Assembly: GCA_027080755.1 (NCBI GenBank)
Contig: JALWQC010000237.1
Coordinates: 1-6,211 of the forward strand
Direction: 5' to 3'
Length of the DNA stretch: 6,211 bases
Origin: Paracoccaceae bacterium
Lineage (GTDB): Bacteria > Pseudomonadota > Alphaproteobacteria > Rhodobacterales > Rhodobacteraceae
This document shows, one piece after another, positions 1 through 6,048 of the stretch. Positions within the stretch are counted from its first letter, which is position 1, and each line of letters opens with the position of its first letter. The notes under the pieces were generated by a model. It saw only the letters and a program-made list of their open reading frames with translations. It made no database searches and was not told the origin of the DNA. The translations under genes and the position numbers were made by a program.

Positions 1-1
1 G

Positions 2-1318
2 GGCGGGGGCGCCCGCGGCTGCTATTTCACCAGCGCCGTGCGCGACAAGGGGGGTGCGATCCTCGGGGCGCTTAGCGTGACGGTGGATCTGGAGGCGTTA
101 GAGACCGACTGGCGCGGCGATCCCGAGATCATCTATTTCACCGACGCCAACGACGTGGTGTTCATTGCCAACCGCGATACGCGGTTGTGGCGCCGTCTGT
201 CCGGCGCAGGGGCGGACCCGCGCTATGGGGAAACGCCGCTGCGCCCCATGCCCCCGCACCGGTCGCTGGAACGTTTCGGGCGCACCCTCTGGCAGATGCG
301 CGGGGACGGGGAAATTCCCGCCCATGCCCTGCATTTGCAACAACCCCTGCCGGTGATCGGCATGACCGGCAACATCCTGATAGACCTGTCCGGCGTGGAA
401 CAGGAGGCCCGCCTGCGCACGGCTCTGGCCGGTGCGGCGCTGGGGGTGATTGTGCTGCTGGTGGCCTATCTGCTGCAACGCCGCCGCACGCTGGCGGTGC
501 GTCTGCAGGTGGAAGAAGAGGCCAACAGCCGTCTGGAGGAGCGCGTGCAAAAGCGCACCGAGGAGCTGAAACGCACCCAGGACGAGCTGATACAGGCGGC
601 CAAGCTGTCGGCGCTGGGGCAGATGTCGGCGGGGATCGGGCATGAGCTGAACCAGCCGCTGGCCGCGATCCAGTCCTATTCCGAAAACGCGGTGATCCTG
701 CTGGAACGGGGGCAGGTGGGGGAAACGGAAAAGAACCTCGAACGGATTTCGGGGCTGGCGGCGCGCATCGGGCGCATCATCACCAACCTGCGCGCCTTTG
801 CCCGCAAGGAAGGGGAGCCGGCCACCGATGTCGATCTGGTGCGGGTGGTGGAGGACACGCTGGAACTGGCCGCGATCCGTCTGCGCGACAGCCATGTGCG
901 CATTCACTGGACCCCGCCGCCGGCGCCGGTGATGGTGCAGGGGGGCAGGGTGCGGCTGCAACAGGTGGTGCTGAACCTGATCACCAATGCCACGGACGCG
1001 ATGGAGGGGCAGGCGGACAAGCAGATCTGGATCGATCTGGTGCTGGGCACGGGCAAAACCTGGCTGGAGCTGCGCGACAACGGCCCGGGCCTGAGCGACC
1101 CCGAAAAGATATTCGAGCCCTTCTATTCCACCAAGACCGTCGGCGACGGCATGGGGCTGGGGCTTTCGATTTCCTACGGAATCGTGCAAAGTTTCGGCGG
1201 CCGGATCACCGGACGCAACAGCCCCGAAGGCGGCGCGGTTTTCCGGATGGAACTGACGCCGGCCAAAGGGGCGCAAAACGCGGGGCCGGACAACGGGGGG
1301 GGGCGCAATGCACTGTAG
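2..1318 (+). CDS. dctB: C4-dicarboxylate sensor histidine kinase DctB (5' partial)
   Basis: Membrane-bound kinase that senses periplasmic C4-dicarboxylates and phosphorylates DctD. The frame is open to the left edge, so the N-terminus, first membrane helix and most of the periplasmic sensor are missing; 438 residues remain. Visible residues 1 to about 60 match the end of the DctB periplasmic PAS-like sensor (GALSVTVDLEALE, then DVVFIANRDTRLWRRL). One membrane helix lies at about 142-158, followed by a charged coiled-coil helix (about 162-200) typical of DctB. The H-box is SAGIGHELNQPL, with the phospho-accepting His at 641-643. The N-box is NLITNATDAM, G1 is DNGPGL, the F-box is IFEPFYSTK and G2 is GDGMGLGLSI, so the catalytic domain looks intact. 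The end overlaps dctD by 11 bp, so the two are probably translationally coupled. Another dicarboxylate-type kinase of the same family is possible, but dctD and dctPQM alongside make DctB the best call. Confidence 0.93.
   Translation, partial: GGGARGCYFTSAVRDKGGAILGALSVTVDLEALETDWRGDPEIIYFTDANDVVFIANRDTRLWRRLSGAGADPRYGETPLRPMPPHRSLERFGRTLWQMRGDGEIPAHALHLQQPLPVIGMTGNILIDLSGVEQEARLRTALAGAALGVIVLLVAYLLQRRRTLAVRLQVEEEANSRLEERVQKRTEELKRTQDELIQAAKLSALGQMSAGIGHELNQPLAAIQSYSENAVILLERGQVGETEKNLERISGLAARIGRIITNLRAFARKEGEPATDVDLVRVVEDTLELAAIRLRDSHVRIHWTPPPAPVMVQGGRVRLQQVVLNLITNATDAMEGQADKQIWIDLVLGTGKTWLELRDNGPGLSDPEKIFEPFYSTKTVGDGMGLGLSISYGIVQSFGGRITGRNSPEGGAVFRMELTPAKGAQNAGPDNGGGRNAL
1295..1303 (+). repeat. 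Run of nine G near the end of dctB
   Basis: A homopolymer of nine G encodes three consecutive Gly codons six codons from the dctB stop, and ends four bases before the dctD ATG. It sits where a ribosome-binding site for dctD would be expected; no clean AAGGAGG is present there. A one-base slip would change only the last few residues of DctB but would move its stop relative to the dctD start. Confidence 0.8.
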
Positions 1319-2579
1319 AATTCTGTTGGTGGATGACGACAAACCCGTGCGCGAGGCCCTGGGCCAGACGCTGGAACTGGGCGGGTTTTCGGTCACGCTT
1401 GCGGCCTCGTTCATCGAGGCGACGGACCATATCACCGCCGATTTCGCCGGCGTGGTAATCAGCGATGTGCGCATGCCCGGCAAGGACGGCTTTGCCCTGC
1501 TGGAACGCGCCGCCAAGATCGACCCGGACCTGCCCGTCGTCCTGCTGACCGGCGAGGGCGACATCCCCATGGCCGTGCGGGCGATCAATGCCGGTGCCTT
1601 CCATTTTCTGGAAAAACCCTGCCCGTCGAAACGCCTGATAGAGGTGGCGGAAAAGGCCTGTGCGCGGCGCCGGATGGTGCTGGAAAACCGCGATATGAAA
1701 CGGCGGATCACGCGCGAGGATGCGGCCTCGCGGTTGATACTGGGGCGCTCGGCGGCGACGTCGAATTTGCGCGCGCAGCTGCGCACGGTGGCGGCGACCG
1801 GCTCGGATGTGCTGATCACGGGGGAAACCGGCACGGGCAAGGAACTGGCGGCGCGGGTGGTGCATGAACTGTCCGGCTGCACGGGGGATTTCGTGGCCAT
1901 CAACTGCGGGATGCTGACGCCGGAAATGACCCATACCACCCTGTTCGGCACGGGCGACAAGGCCGGCGCTTTTGTGCGGGCGCAAAACGGCACGCTGTTT
2001 CTGGATGAAATCGGGGCGATGCCGCTGGCGCAGCAGGTGGCGCTGTTGCGGGTGTTGCAGGACCGCGAGTTGGACGGAACCCCGCTGTCGTGCCGTGTGA
2101 TTGCCGCCACCAACCAGGATCTGGGCAAGATGCTGGAGGAGGGGCGCTTTCGCAGCGACCTGTTTTTCCGCCTCGATGTGGCACGGGTGCATGTGCCGCC
2201 CCTGCGCGAACGGCTGGAGGACGTCGGCGGCCTGTTCCGCGTCTTTTTAAGCGAGGCGCGCGGCCGCATGGGCCTGCCCCCGATGGAGCTGGACGACGAG
2301 AGCTTTTCCGACCTTTTCGCCCGTCCCTGGCGCGGCAACGTGCGCGAGCTGCGCAACCACGCCGACCGTTTCGCCATGGGGCTGGAGGATCCTGCCAAAG
2401 GGCCCGCGCCCGGGCTGAATGCGCAGATGCACCGGATAGAGGCACAGATCATCACCGACAGCCTGAAGCGCCACAAAGGGCGGGTCACGCAGGTTTGCGA
2501 GGAATTGCAGGTGCCGCGCAAGACCCTGTATGACCGGATGAAACGCCATAATATCCGCCCCGAAAGCTTCCGGACGTGA
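1308..2579 (+). CDS. dctD: NtrC-family response regulator DctD lacking the GAFTGA loop
   Basis: Transcriptional regulator partnered with DctB, 423 residues. The receiver domain (about 1-118) has the acidic pocket D9/D10, phospho-acceptor D53 (SDVRMPGKDG), T81 and K103. The AAA+ domain (about 143-360) has Walker A GETGTGKE (172-179), Walker B GTLFLDEIG (228-236), sensor I RVIAATNQDL (263-272), the arginine-finger region FRSDLFFRL (281-289), PPLRER (297-302) and sensor II WRGNVRELRN (341-350). A Fis-type helix-turn-helix lies at about 375-416 (VPRKTLYDRMKRH). The oddity is between LFG (212-214) and Walker B: the usual GAFTGA is GAFVRA, and about nine residues of loop 1 are missing. The segment before sensor I (ELDGTPLSCR) is also shorter than usual. 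The reading frame is clean through both, so these look like true in-frame losses. Family DctD proteins activate sigma-54 promoters; this one probably does not. The start ATG overlaps the dctB end and gives a complete receiver. Confidence 0.92.
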   Translation: MHCRILLVDDDKPVREALGQTLELGGFSVTLAASFIEATDHITADFAGVVISDVRMPGKDGFALLERAAKIDPDLPVVLLTGEGDIPMAVRAINAGAFHFLEKPCPSKRLIEVAEKACARRRMVLENRDMKRRITREDAASRLILGRSAATSNLRAQLRTVAATGSDVLITGETGTGKELAARVVHELSGCTGDFVAINCGMLTPEMTHTTLFGTGDKAGAFVRAQNGTLFLDEIGAMPLAQQVALLRVLQDRELDGTPLSCRVIAATNQDLGKMLEEGRFRSDLFFRLDVARVHVPPLRERLEDVGGLFRVFLSEARGRMGLPPMELDDESFSDLFARPWRGNVRELRNHADRFAMGLEDPAKGPAPGLNAQMHRIEAQIITDSLKRHKGRVTQVCEELQVPRKTLYDRMKRHNIRPESFRT

Positions 2580-2590
2580 TTCCGGCGAAG

Positions 2591-2608
2591 TGTGCGGATT
2601 TCGTGACA
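2591..2608 (+). promoter_or_regulatory. Candidate DctD operator, distal site
   Basis: TGTGCGGATTTCGTGACA lies 12 bp after the dctD stop. It matches the proximal site (2624-2641) at 13 of 18 positions and has the TGTGCGG arm of the rhizobial DctD upstream activating sequences as I recall them. Its right arm is degenerate: only the outer TGT/ACA and inner GA/TC pairs are symmetrical. The two sites start 33 bp apart, about three helical turns, so they would lie on the same DNA face. DctD as the binder is inferred from gene context. Confidence 0.55.
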
Positions 2609-2623
2609 GCGGCAAATTTTCCC

Positions 2624-2641
2624 TGTGTGGATTCCCGCACA
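2624..2641 (+). promoter_or_regulatory. Candidate DctD operator, proximal site
   Basis: TGTGTGGATTCCCGCACA is an inverted repeat with 7-base arms (2624-2630 and 2635-2641, one G-T wobble if read as RNA) around ATTC. It is the stronger of the two sites. Its centre lies about 83 bp upstream of the predicted start of transcription from the promoter at 2681-2709, a normal place for an enhancer-like or class I activator. Because TTTT follows (2642-2645), the same bases could form a weak terminator hairpin for dctBD. Confidence 0.6.
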
Positions 2642-2654
2642 TTTTAGCGCCGTC

Positions 2655-2665
2655 CCGCAATGCGG
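2655..2665. repeat. Short palindrome CCGCA-A-TGCGG
   Basis: Perfect 5-bp arms around a single A, between the two candidate operators and the -35 element. The CCGCA arm resembles the CCGCACA half of the proximal operator, so it might be a third, weaker regulator contact. It could equally be a short chance palindrome. Confidence 0.35.
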
Positions 2666-2680
2666 AACTTTAGGTATTAT

Positions 2681-2709
2681 TTGTAACACATTGATTATAA
2701 TTGTATAAT
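2681..2709 (+). promoter_or_regulatory. Sigma-70-type promoter for dctPQM
   Basis: TTGTAA (2681-2686) and TATAAT (2704-2709) are separated by 17 bp, the optimum for the housekeeping sigma factor. The -35 has four of six consensus bases and the -10 is perfect. A second TATAAT at 2696-2701 has no good -35 at 17 bp. The predicted start near 2716 leaves a leader of about 105 bases before the dctP ATG. The segment 2671-2715 is strikingly AT-rich compared with the coding DNA around it. No GG-N10-GC core of a sigma-54 promoter is found on this strand in 2580-2820. Confidence 0.55.
2684..2696 (-). promoter_or_regulatory. Candidate IHF-binding site
   Basis: Read on the minus strand, AATCAATGTGTTA matches the IHF consensus WATCAANNNNTTR at every fixed position. 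The DNA on its WATCAA side (2697-2714) is almost all A/T, the arrangement seen in strong IHF sites. It lies between the candidate DctD operators and dctP, where IHF usually bends DNA at NtrC-type promoters, but it overlaps the predicted -35 to -10 region. IHF may therefore modulate or block that promoter rather than help it. Confidence 0.45.
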
Positions 2710-2754
2710 TTTTTCGGTTACGCAGCCCCTACGAAACCTTTTCTTGCCCGCCGC

Positions 2755-2789
2755 CAAACATGGTTTGATAGGGTTCAGCCACAAACCCT
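2755..2789 (+). other. Two small hairpins in the dctP leader
   Basis: In the predicted untranslated leader, CAAAC-ATG-GTTTG (2755-2767) can form a 5-bp stem. AGGGTT (2770-2775) pairs with AACCCT (2784-2789) around an 8-base loop. Neither is followed by a U-run, so they are not terminators. Both stop short of the ribosome-binding site GGAGGA at 2810-2815. They may only stabilise the transcript. Confidence 0.3.
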
Positions 2790-2820
2790 TGGTGGCCTGT
2801 AACGCTATGGGAGGAATATC

Positions 2821-3834
2821 ATGCGTTTTCTTACTCTTACTGCTGCTGCGCTGGTCGCGGCCACAAGCCTGAGTGCAACAACCGCGCTGGCCAGCGCCGG
2901 CTGTGACGACGGCGAGATTGTTATCAAGTTTTCCCACGTAACCAACACCGACCGCCACCCCAAGGGGATCGCGGCGGCGACCCTGGCCGATCGTGTGAAC
3001 ACCGAAATGGACGGCAAAGCCTGTATGGAGGTTTTCCCCAACTCGACCCTTTATAACGACAACCAGGTTCTGGAAGCCTTGTTGCAGGGCGACGTGCAGC
3101 TGGCCGCGCCGTCCCTGTCGAAATTCGAGAAATTCACCAAACGTTTCCGCATTTTCGATCTGCCGTTCATGTTCAAGAACATCGACGCCGTGAATGAATT
3201 CCAGCTGTCCGATACCGGGCAGGCGATGAAGGATTCCATGCAGCGCCGCGGCCTGCAGGGGCTGGCCTTCTGGCACAACGGCATGAAACAGATGTCGGCC
3301 AACCGTCCGCTGCTGCTGCCCTCTGACGCCGCAGGGCTGAAGTTCCGCGTGCAGGCCTCGGACGTGCTGAAGGCACAGATGTCGGCGATTGGCGCCTCTC
3401 CGCAGCCGATGGCCTTCTCCGAGGTGTACGGCGCGCTGCAGACCGGCGTTGTTGACGGTCAGGAAAACACCTGGTCCAACATCTACGGCAAGAAGTTCTT
3501 CGAGGTGCAGGACGGCGTGACCCACACCGACCACGGCATCATCGACTACCTGCTGGTGACCTCTACCGAATGGCTGGACAGCCTGCCGGCAGATGTGCGC
3601 GACCAGTTCCTGCAGATCGTGGCCGAAGTGACCGAACAGCGTAACGGCGAAGCCGCCCGTATCAACGCCGAGGCCAAGCAGGCCATCATCGACGCCGGCG
3701 GGGTTGTGCGCGAGCTGACACCGGAACAGCGCCAGGCATGGGTTGACGCGATGAAACCGGTCTGGACCCAGTTCGAAGGTGATGTAGGGGCCGAGAATAT
3801 CGCCGCTGCACAGGCCATCAACGCCAACCACTAA
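2821..3834 (+). CDS. dctP: TRAP transporter periplasmic C4-dicarboxylate-binding protein DctP
   Basis: Periplasmic solute receptor of a tripartite ATP-independent transporter, 337 residues, the usual family length. The N-terminus is a signal peptide with an Arg at residue 2, a hydrophobic core at 3-18 and a likely cleavage after ALA at 24 or ASA at 26. The mature protein starts with EIVIKFSHVTN and continues with PNSTLYNDNQVLEALLQGDVQ and APSLSKF, all typical of DctP. LKFRVQAS (173-180) carries the conserved Arg (R176) that in this family binds a substrate carboxylate. FSEVYGALQTGVVDGQENTW (199-218) is the family signature, and the QEN form is the one common in dicarboxylate binders. GGAGGA at 2810-2815, five bases from the ATG, supports the start. 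It is first in the dctPQM operon. Substrate is inferred (malate, succinate or fumarate); a related acid is possible. Confidence 0.94.
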   Translation: MRFLTLTAAALVAATSLSATTALASAGCDDGEIVIKFSHVTNTDRHPKGIAAATLADRVNTEMDGKACMEVFPNSTLYNDNQVLEALLQGDVQLAAPSLSKFEKFTKRFRIFDLPFMFKNIDAVNEFQLSDTGQAMKDSMQRRGLQGLAFWHNGMKQMSANRPLLLPSDAAGLKFRVQASDVLKAQMSAIGASPQPMAFSEVYGALQTGVVDGQENTWSNIYGKKFFEVQDGVTHTDHGIIDYLLVTSTEWLDSLPADVRDQFLQIVAEVTEQRNGEAARINAEAKQAIIDAGGVVRELTPEQRQAWVDAMKPVWTQFEGDVGAENIAAAQAINANH

Positions 3835-3843
3835 AGACGACCG

Positions 3844-3878
3844 CACCGGCCCCTCAACGAAGGGGCCGGTGTTTTTTT
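3844..3878 (+). terminator. Intrinsic terminator/attenuator between dctP and dctQ
   Basis: A perfect 11-bp GC-rich stem (3844-3854 with 3861-3871, arms CACCGGCCCCT and AGGGGCCGGTG), a 6-base loop and seven T (3872-3878). It begins 9 bases after the dctP stop and ends just before the dctQ ribosome-binding site. As dctQ and dctM have no other obvious promoter, partial read-through is expected, giving more dctP transcript than dctQM. The hairpin may also protect the 3' end of dctP mRNA. Confidence 0.88.
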
Positions 3879-3881
3879 GGC

Positions 3882-3888
3882 AAGGAGG
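3882..3888 (+). promoter_or_regulatory. Ribosome-binding site of dctQ
   Basis: AAGGAGG, six bases ahead of the ATG at 3895. It decides the start: an in-frame TTG at 3877 would put the start inside the terminator T-run, with the ribosome-binding site inside the coding region, so the ATG is preferred. Confidence 0.85.
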
Positions 3889-3894
3889 GACGCC

Positions 3895-4584
3895 ATGAGT
3901 GGATTTCACCATCACGAAAAAACGCGCCTCGGGCAGTTTGTAAATGAATTCGAGGAAACGGCGATTGCGGTGATCCTCGGGCTGATGACCATCATTACAT
4001 TTGTGAATGTGGTGCTGCGCTATGGCTATAACACCGGCCTGATCTGGGGGCTGGAGGCCACGGCCTTTCTGTTTGCCTGGCTGGTGATTTTCGGCATGAG
4101 CTATGCGGTAAAGATCACGGCCCATCTGGGGGTGGACGCGATTACCAACCTTTTCGGGCCGAGGGGGCGCAAGGTTCTGGCCATTGCCGCCGGTTTCCTG
4201 TGCATCATCTATGCGGCGCTTCTGTTCAAGGGGGCCTGGGATTACTGGGCCAATTTTGCCGATCTGCCCCAAACGACCGGCCGCTGGTTTCCTACGGGGT
4301 TTCAGGACAAGTTCCTGAACAAGGCCTGGTATGAAACCGACGATTTGCCGATGCCCGGATTTCTGACATTTCTGCAAGACTGGGTGAACGAGGGCGAAGC
4401 TTACGAAAAAATGCCCCGTTTCATTCCCTACATGATTCTGCCCATTGGCGCGGCGCTGCTGCTTTTCCGCTATATCCAGGCCACATACCGCCTGATGACC
4501 GGACAGCTGGACAGCCTGATCGTCAGCCACGAGGCCGAGGACGCGGTGGCCGAAGTTGCCGCCAAACGCGAGAGCGAGGACTGA
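3895..4584 (+). CDS. dctQ: TRAP transporter small membrane subunit DctQ
   Basis: Small integral membrane subunit that partners DctM, 229 residues. Four hydrophobic helices fit the family: about 21-43 (ending NVVLRYGY, a common DctQ motif), 52-74 (LEATAFLFAWLVIFGMSYAVK, followed by the typical AHLGVD), 93-118 and 175-200. The third and fourth helices are joined by an unusually long stretch (about 119-174) rich in aromatic and acidic residues. Many DctQ proteins are shorter; the long type with this insert is known from Rhodobacter C4-dicarboxylate systems. The N-terminus has three adjacent His (5-7) and the C-terminus is charged (EAEDAVAEVAAKRESED) and probably cytoplasmic. dctM follows after only three bases, so the two are co-translated. 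Confidence 0.93.
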   Translation: MSGFHHHEKTRLGQFVNEFEETAIAVILGLMTIITFVNVVLRYGYNTGLIWGLEATAFLFAWLVIFGMSYAVKITAHLGVDAITNLFGPRGRKVLAIAAGFLCIIYAALLFKGAWDYWANFADLPQTTGRWFPTGFQDKFLNKAWYETDDLPMPGFLTFLQDWVNEGEAYEKMPRFIPYMILPIGAALLLFRYIQATYRLMTGQLDSLIVSHEAEDAVAEVAAKRESED

Positions 4585-4587
4585 CCT

Positions 4588-5964
4588 ATGGATGTTGTAT
4601 TTCTGTTTGCGATGGTCGTCGGCCTGATGCTGCTGGGCGTGCCGATCGCGGTTTCGCTGGGGCTTAGCTCTATCGTGTTTCTGCTGGTGCTGTCGGATGC
4701 CTCGCTGGCCTCGGTGGCGCAGACGTTTTTCCAGGCGATGGCGGGGCATTATACCCTGCTGGCGATCCCCTTCTTTATTCTGGCATCCTCTTTCATGTCC
4801 ACGGGCGGGGTGGCGAAACGGATTATCCGCTTTGCCATTGCCATTGTCGGCCATCTGCCCGGCGGTCTGGCGATTGCGGGGGTTTTTGCCTGTATGCTGT
4901 TCGCGGCGCTGTCGGGGTCTTCGCCGGCAACGGTGGTGGCGATCGGCTCTATCGTGATTTCGGGGATGACCAGTGTCGGCTATTCCAAGGATTTCGGCGC
5001 CGGCATTATCGCTGTGGCCGGCACGCTGGGCATTCTGATCCCGCCCTCTATCGTGATGGTGGTGTATGCCTCGGCTACGGATGTTTCGGTCGGGCGGATG
5101 TTCCTGGCCGGTGTGATCCCGGGCATTCTGGCGGGGGGGATGCTGATGACCGGCATCTATATCGTCGCGCGGGTGCGCAACCTGCCCAAAGGCGAATGGA
5201 AAGGCTGGGGCGAGGTGTTCAGCGCCGGCATGGACGCGGCCTTCGGGCTGTTCCTGATCGTGATCATTCTGGGGGGCATCTACGGCGGCATTTTCACCCC
5301 GACCGAGGCGGCGGCTGTCGCGGCGGTCTATGCGTTCCTGATCTCTGTCTTTGTCTATCGGGACATGGGGCCGCTGGCAGCCAGGGACGGGGGCAAGGCG
5401 GCCAGCCTGTTGCAAAAACCCTGGGCGCTGGTGACGGCGTGGTTCCACAAGGACACCAAGGACACCCTGTTCGAGGCCGGCAAGCTGACCGTGACCCTGC
5501 TGTTTATCATCGCCAATGCGCTGATCCTGAAGCATGTGCTGACGGATGAGCAGATCCCGCAGCAAATCGCCGGCGCGATGCTGCAGGCGGGTTTCGGCTC
5601 TGTCATGTTTCTGGTGATCGTCAATGTGATCCTGCTGATCGGCGGACAGTTCATGGAGCCTTCGGGCCTGATCGTGATCGTGGCGCCGCTGGTGTTCCCG
5701 ATCGCACTGGAGCTGGGCATAGACCCGATCCATCTGGGGATTATCATGGTGGTGAATATGGAAATCGGCATGATCACCCCGCCGGTCGGGCTGAACCTGT
5801 TCGTGACCTCGGGCGTGGCCGGCATGCCGATGATGCGGGTTGTGCGCGCGGCGCTGCCGTGGCTGGCGATCCTGTTCGTCTTCCTGATTATGGTGACCTA
5901 TATCCCGACGATTTCCACCTTCCTGCCCAACTATTACATGGGGCCGGAGATTATCACGAAATAG
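4588..5964 (+). CDS. dctM: TRAP transporter large membrane subunit DctM
   Basis: Translocation subunit that moves C4-dicarboxylate from DctP into the cytoplasm, driven by an ion (usually sodium) gradient. It has 458 residues and about twelve hydrophobic segments. Family hallmarks in order: GVPIAVSLGLSS (17-28), PFFILASSFMSTGGVAKRI (61-79), FAALSGSSPATVVAIGSIV (105-123), GTLGILIPPSIVMVVYA (145-161), FTPTEAAAVAAVYA (236-249), GQFMEPSGLIVIVAPLVFPI (353-372) and NMEIGMITPPVGLNLFV (390-406). The two SGSSPAT/GILIPPS and MEPS/GMITPPVG regions correspond to the repeated hairpin halves of the elevator transporter. The stretch 257-298 between two helices is hydrophilic and somewhat longer than in many DctM proteins. 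GAGGA at 4576-4580, seven bases from the ATG, supports the start. It is the last gene of the operon. Confidence 0.95.
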   Translation: MDVVFLFAMVVGLMLLGVPIAVSLGLSSIVFLLVLSDASLASVAQTFFQAMAGHYTLLAIPFFILASSFMSTGGVAKRIIRFAIAIVGHLPGGLAIAGVFACMLFAALSGSSPATVVAIGSIVISGMTSVGYSKDFGAGIIAVAGTLGILIPPSIVMVVYASATDVSVGRMFLAGVIPGILAGGMLMTGIYIVARVRNLPKGEWKGWGEVFSAGMDAAFGLFLIVIILGGIYGGIFTPTEAAAVAAVYAFLISVFVYRDMGPLAARDGGKAASLLQKPWALVTAWFHKDTKDTLFEAGKLTVTLLFIIANALILKHVLTDEQIPQQIAGAMLQAGFGSVMFLVIVNVILLIGGQFMEPSGLIVIVAPLVFPIALELGIDPIHLGIIMVVNMEIGMITPPVGLNLFVTSGVAGMPMMRVVRAALPWLAILFVFLIMVTYIPTISTFLPNYYMGPEIITK

Positions 5965-5981
5965 GGGATCCCCCGCGCAAC

Positions 5982-6017
5982 AAAAAAGGCCCCGCGGGAA
6001 ACGGCGGGGCCTTTTTT
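5982..6017. terminator. Bidirectional terminator between dctM and gpt
   Basis: A perfect 14-bp inverted repeat: AAAAAAGGCCCCGC (5982-5995) and GCGGGGCCTTTTTT (6004-6017), with an 8-base loop. The stem has a GC core and ends in A6 on one side and T6 on the other. It therefore works as an intrinsic terminator for dctPQM on the plus strand and for gpt on the minus strand. It starts 17 bases after the dctM stop. Confidence 0.92.
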
Positions 6018-6048
6018 CGGTCTGCGGGTTTGTCTGCGGGGCAGGTCG

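Noticed and set aside
98..2689. Antisense open frame of about 863 codons opposite dctB and dctD
   Set aside because: Same reason: the translation is a shadow rich in Arg, Ser, His and Gln, while the plus strand carries complete kinase and regulator motifs.
2733..2747. TTGC at 2744-2747 as a sigma-54 -12 element
   Set aside because: There is no GG at the required -24 position; the bases there are AA.
2789..2806. Possible sigma-54 promoter TTGGTGGCCTGTAACGCT
   Set aside because: The GG to GC spacing is 11 instead of 10, the -24 and -12 boxes fit poorly beyond those pairs, and the start would fall within the dctP ribosome-binding site.
3877..3894. Upstream TTG start for dctQ
   Set aside because: It would begin in the terminator T-run and has no ribosome-binding site ahead of it, whereas the ATG at 3895 has a strong one.
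2695..5733. Antisense open frame of about 1012 codons opposite dctPQM
   Set aside because: Its product is low-complexity, rich in His, Arg, Gln and Gly with no recognisable domain. It runs opposite three well-conserved genes and across the intergenic terminator. It results from the GC-rich codon bias of the real genes.
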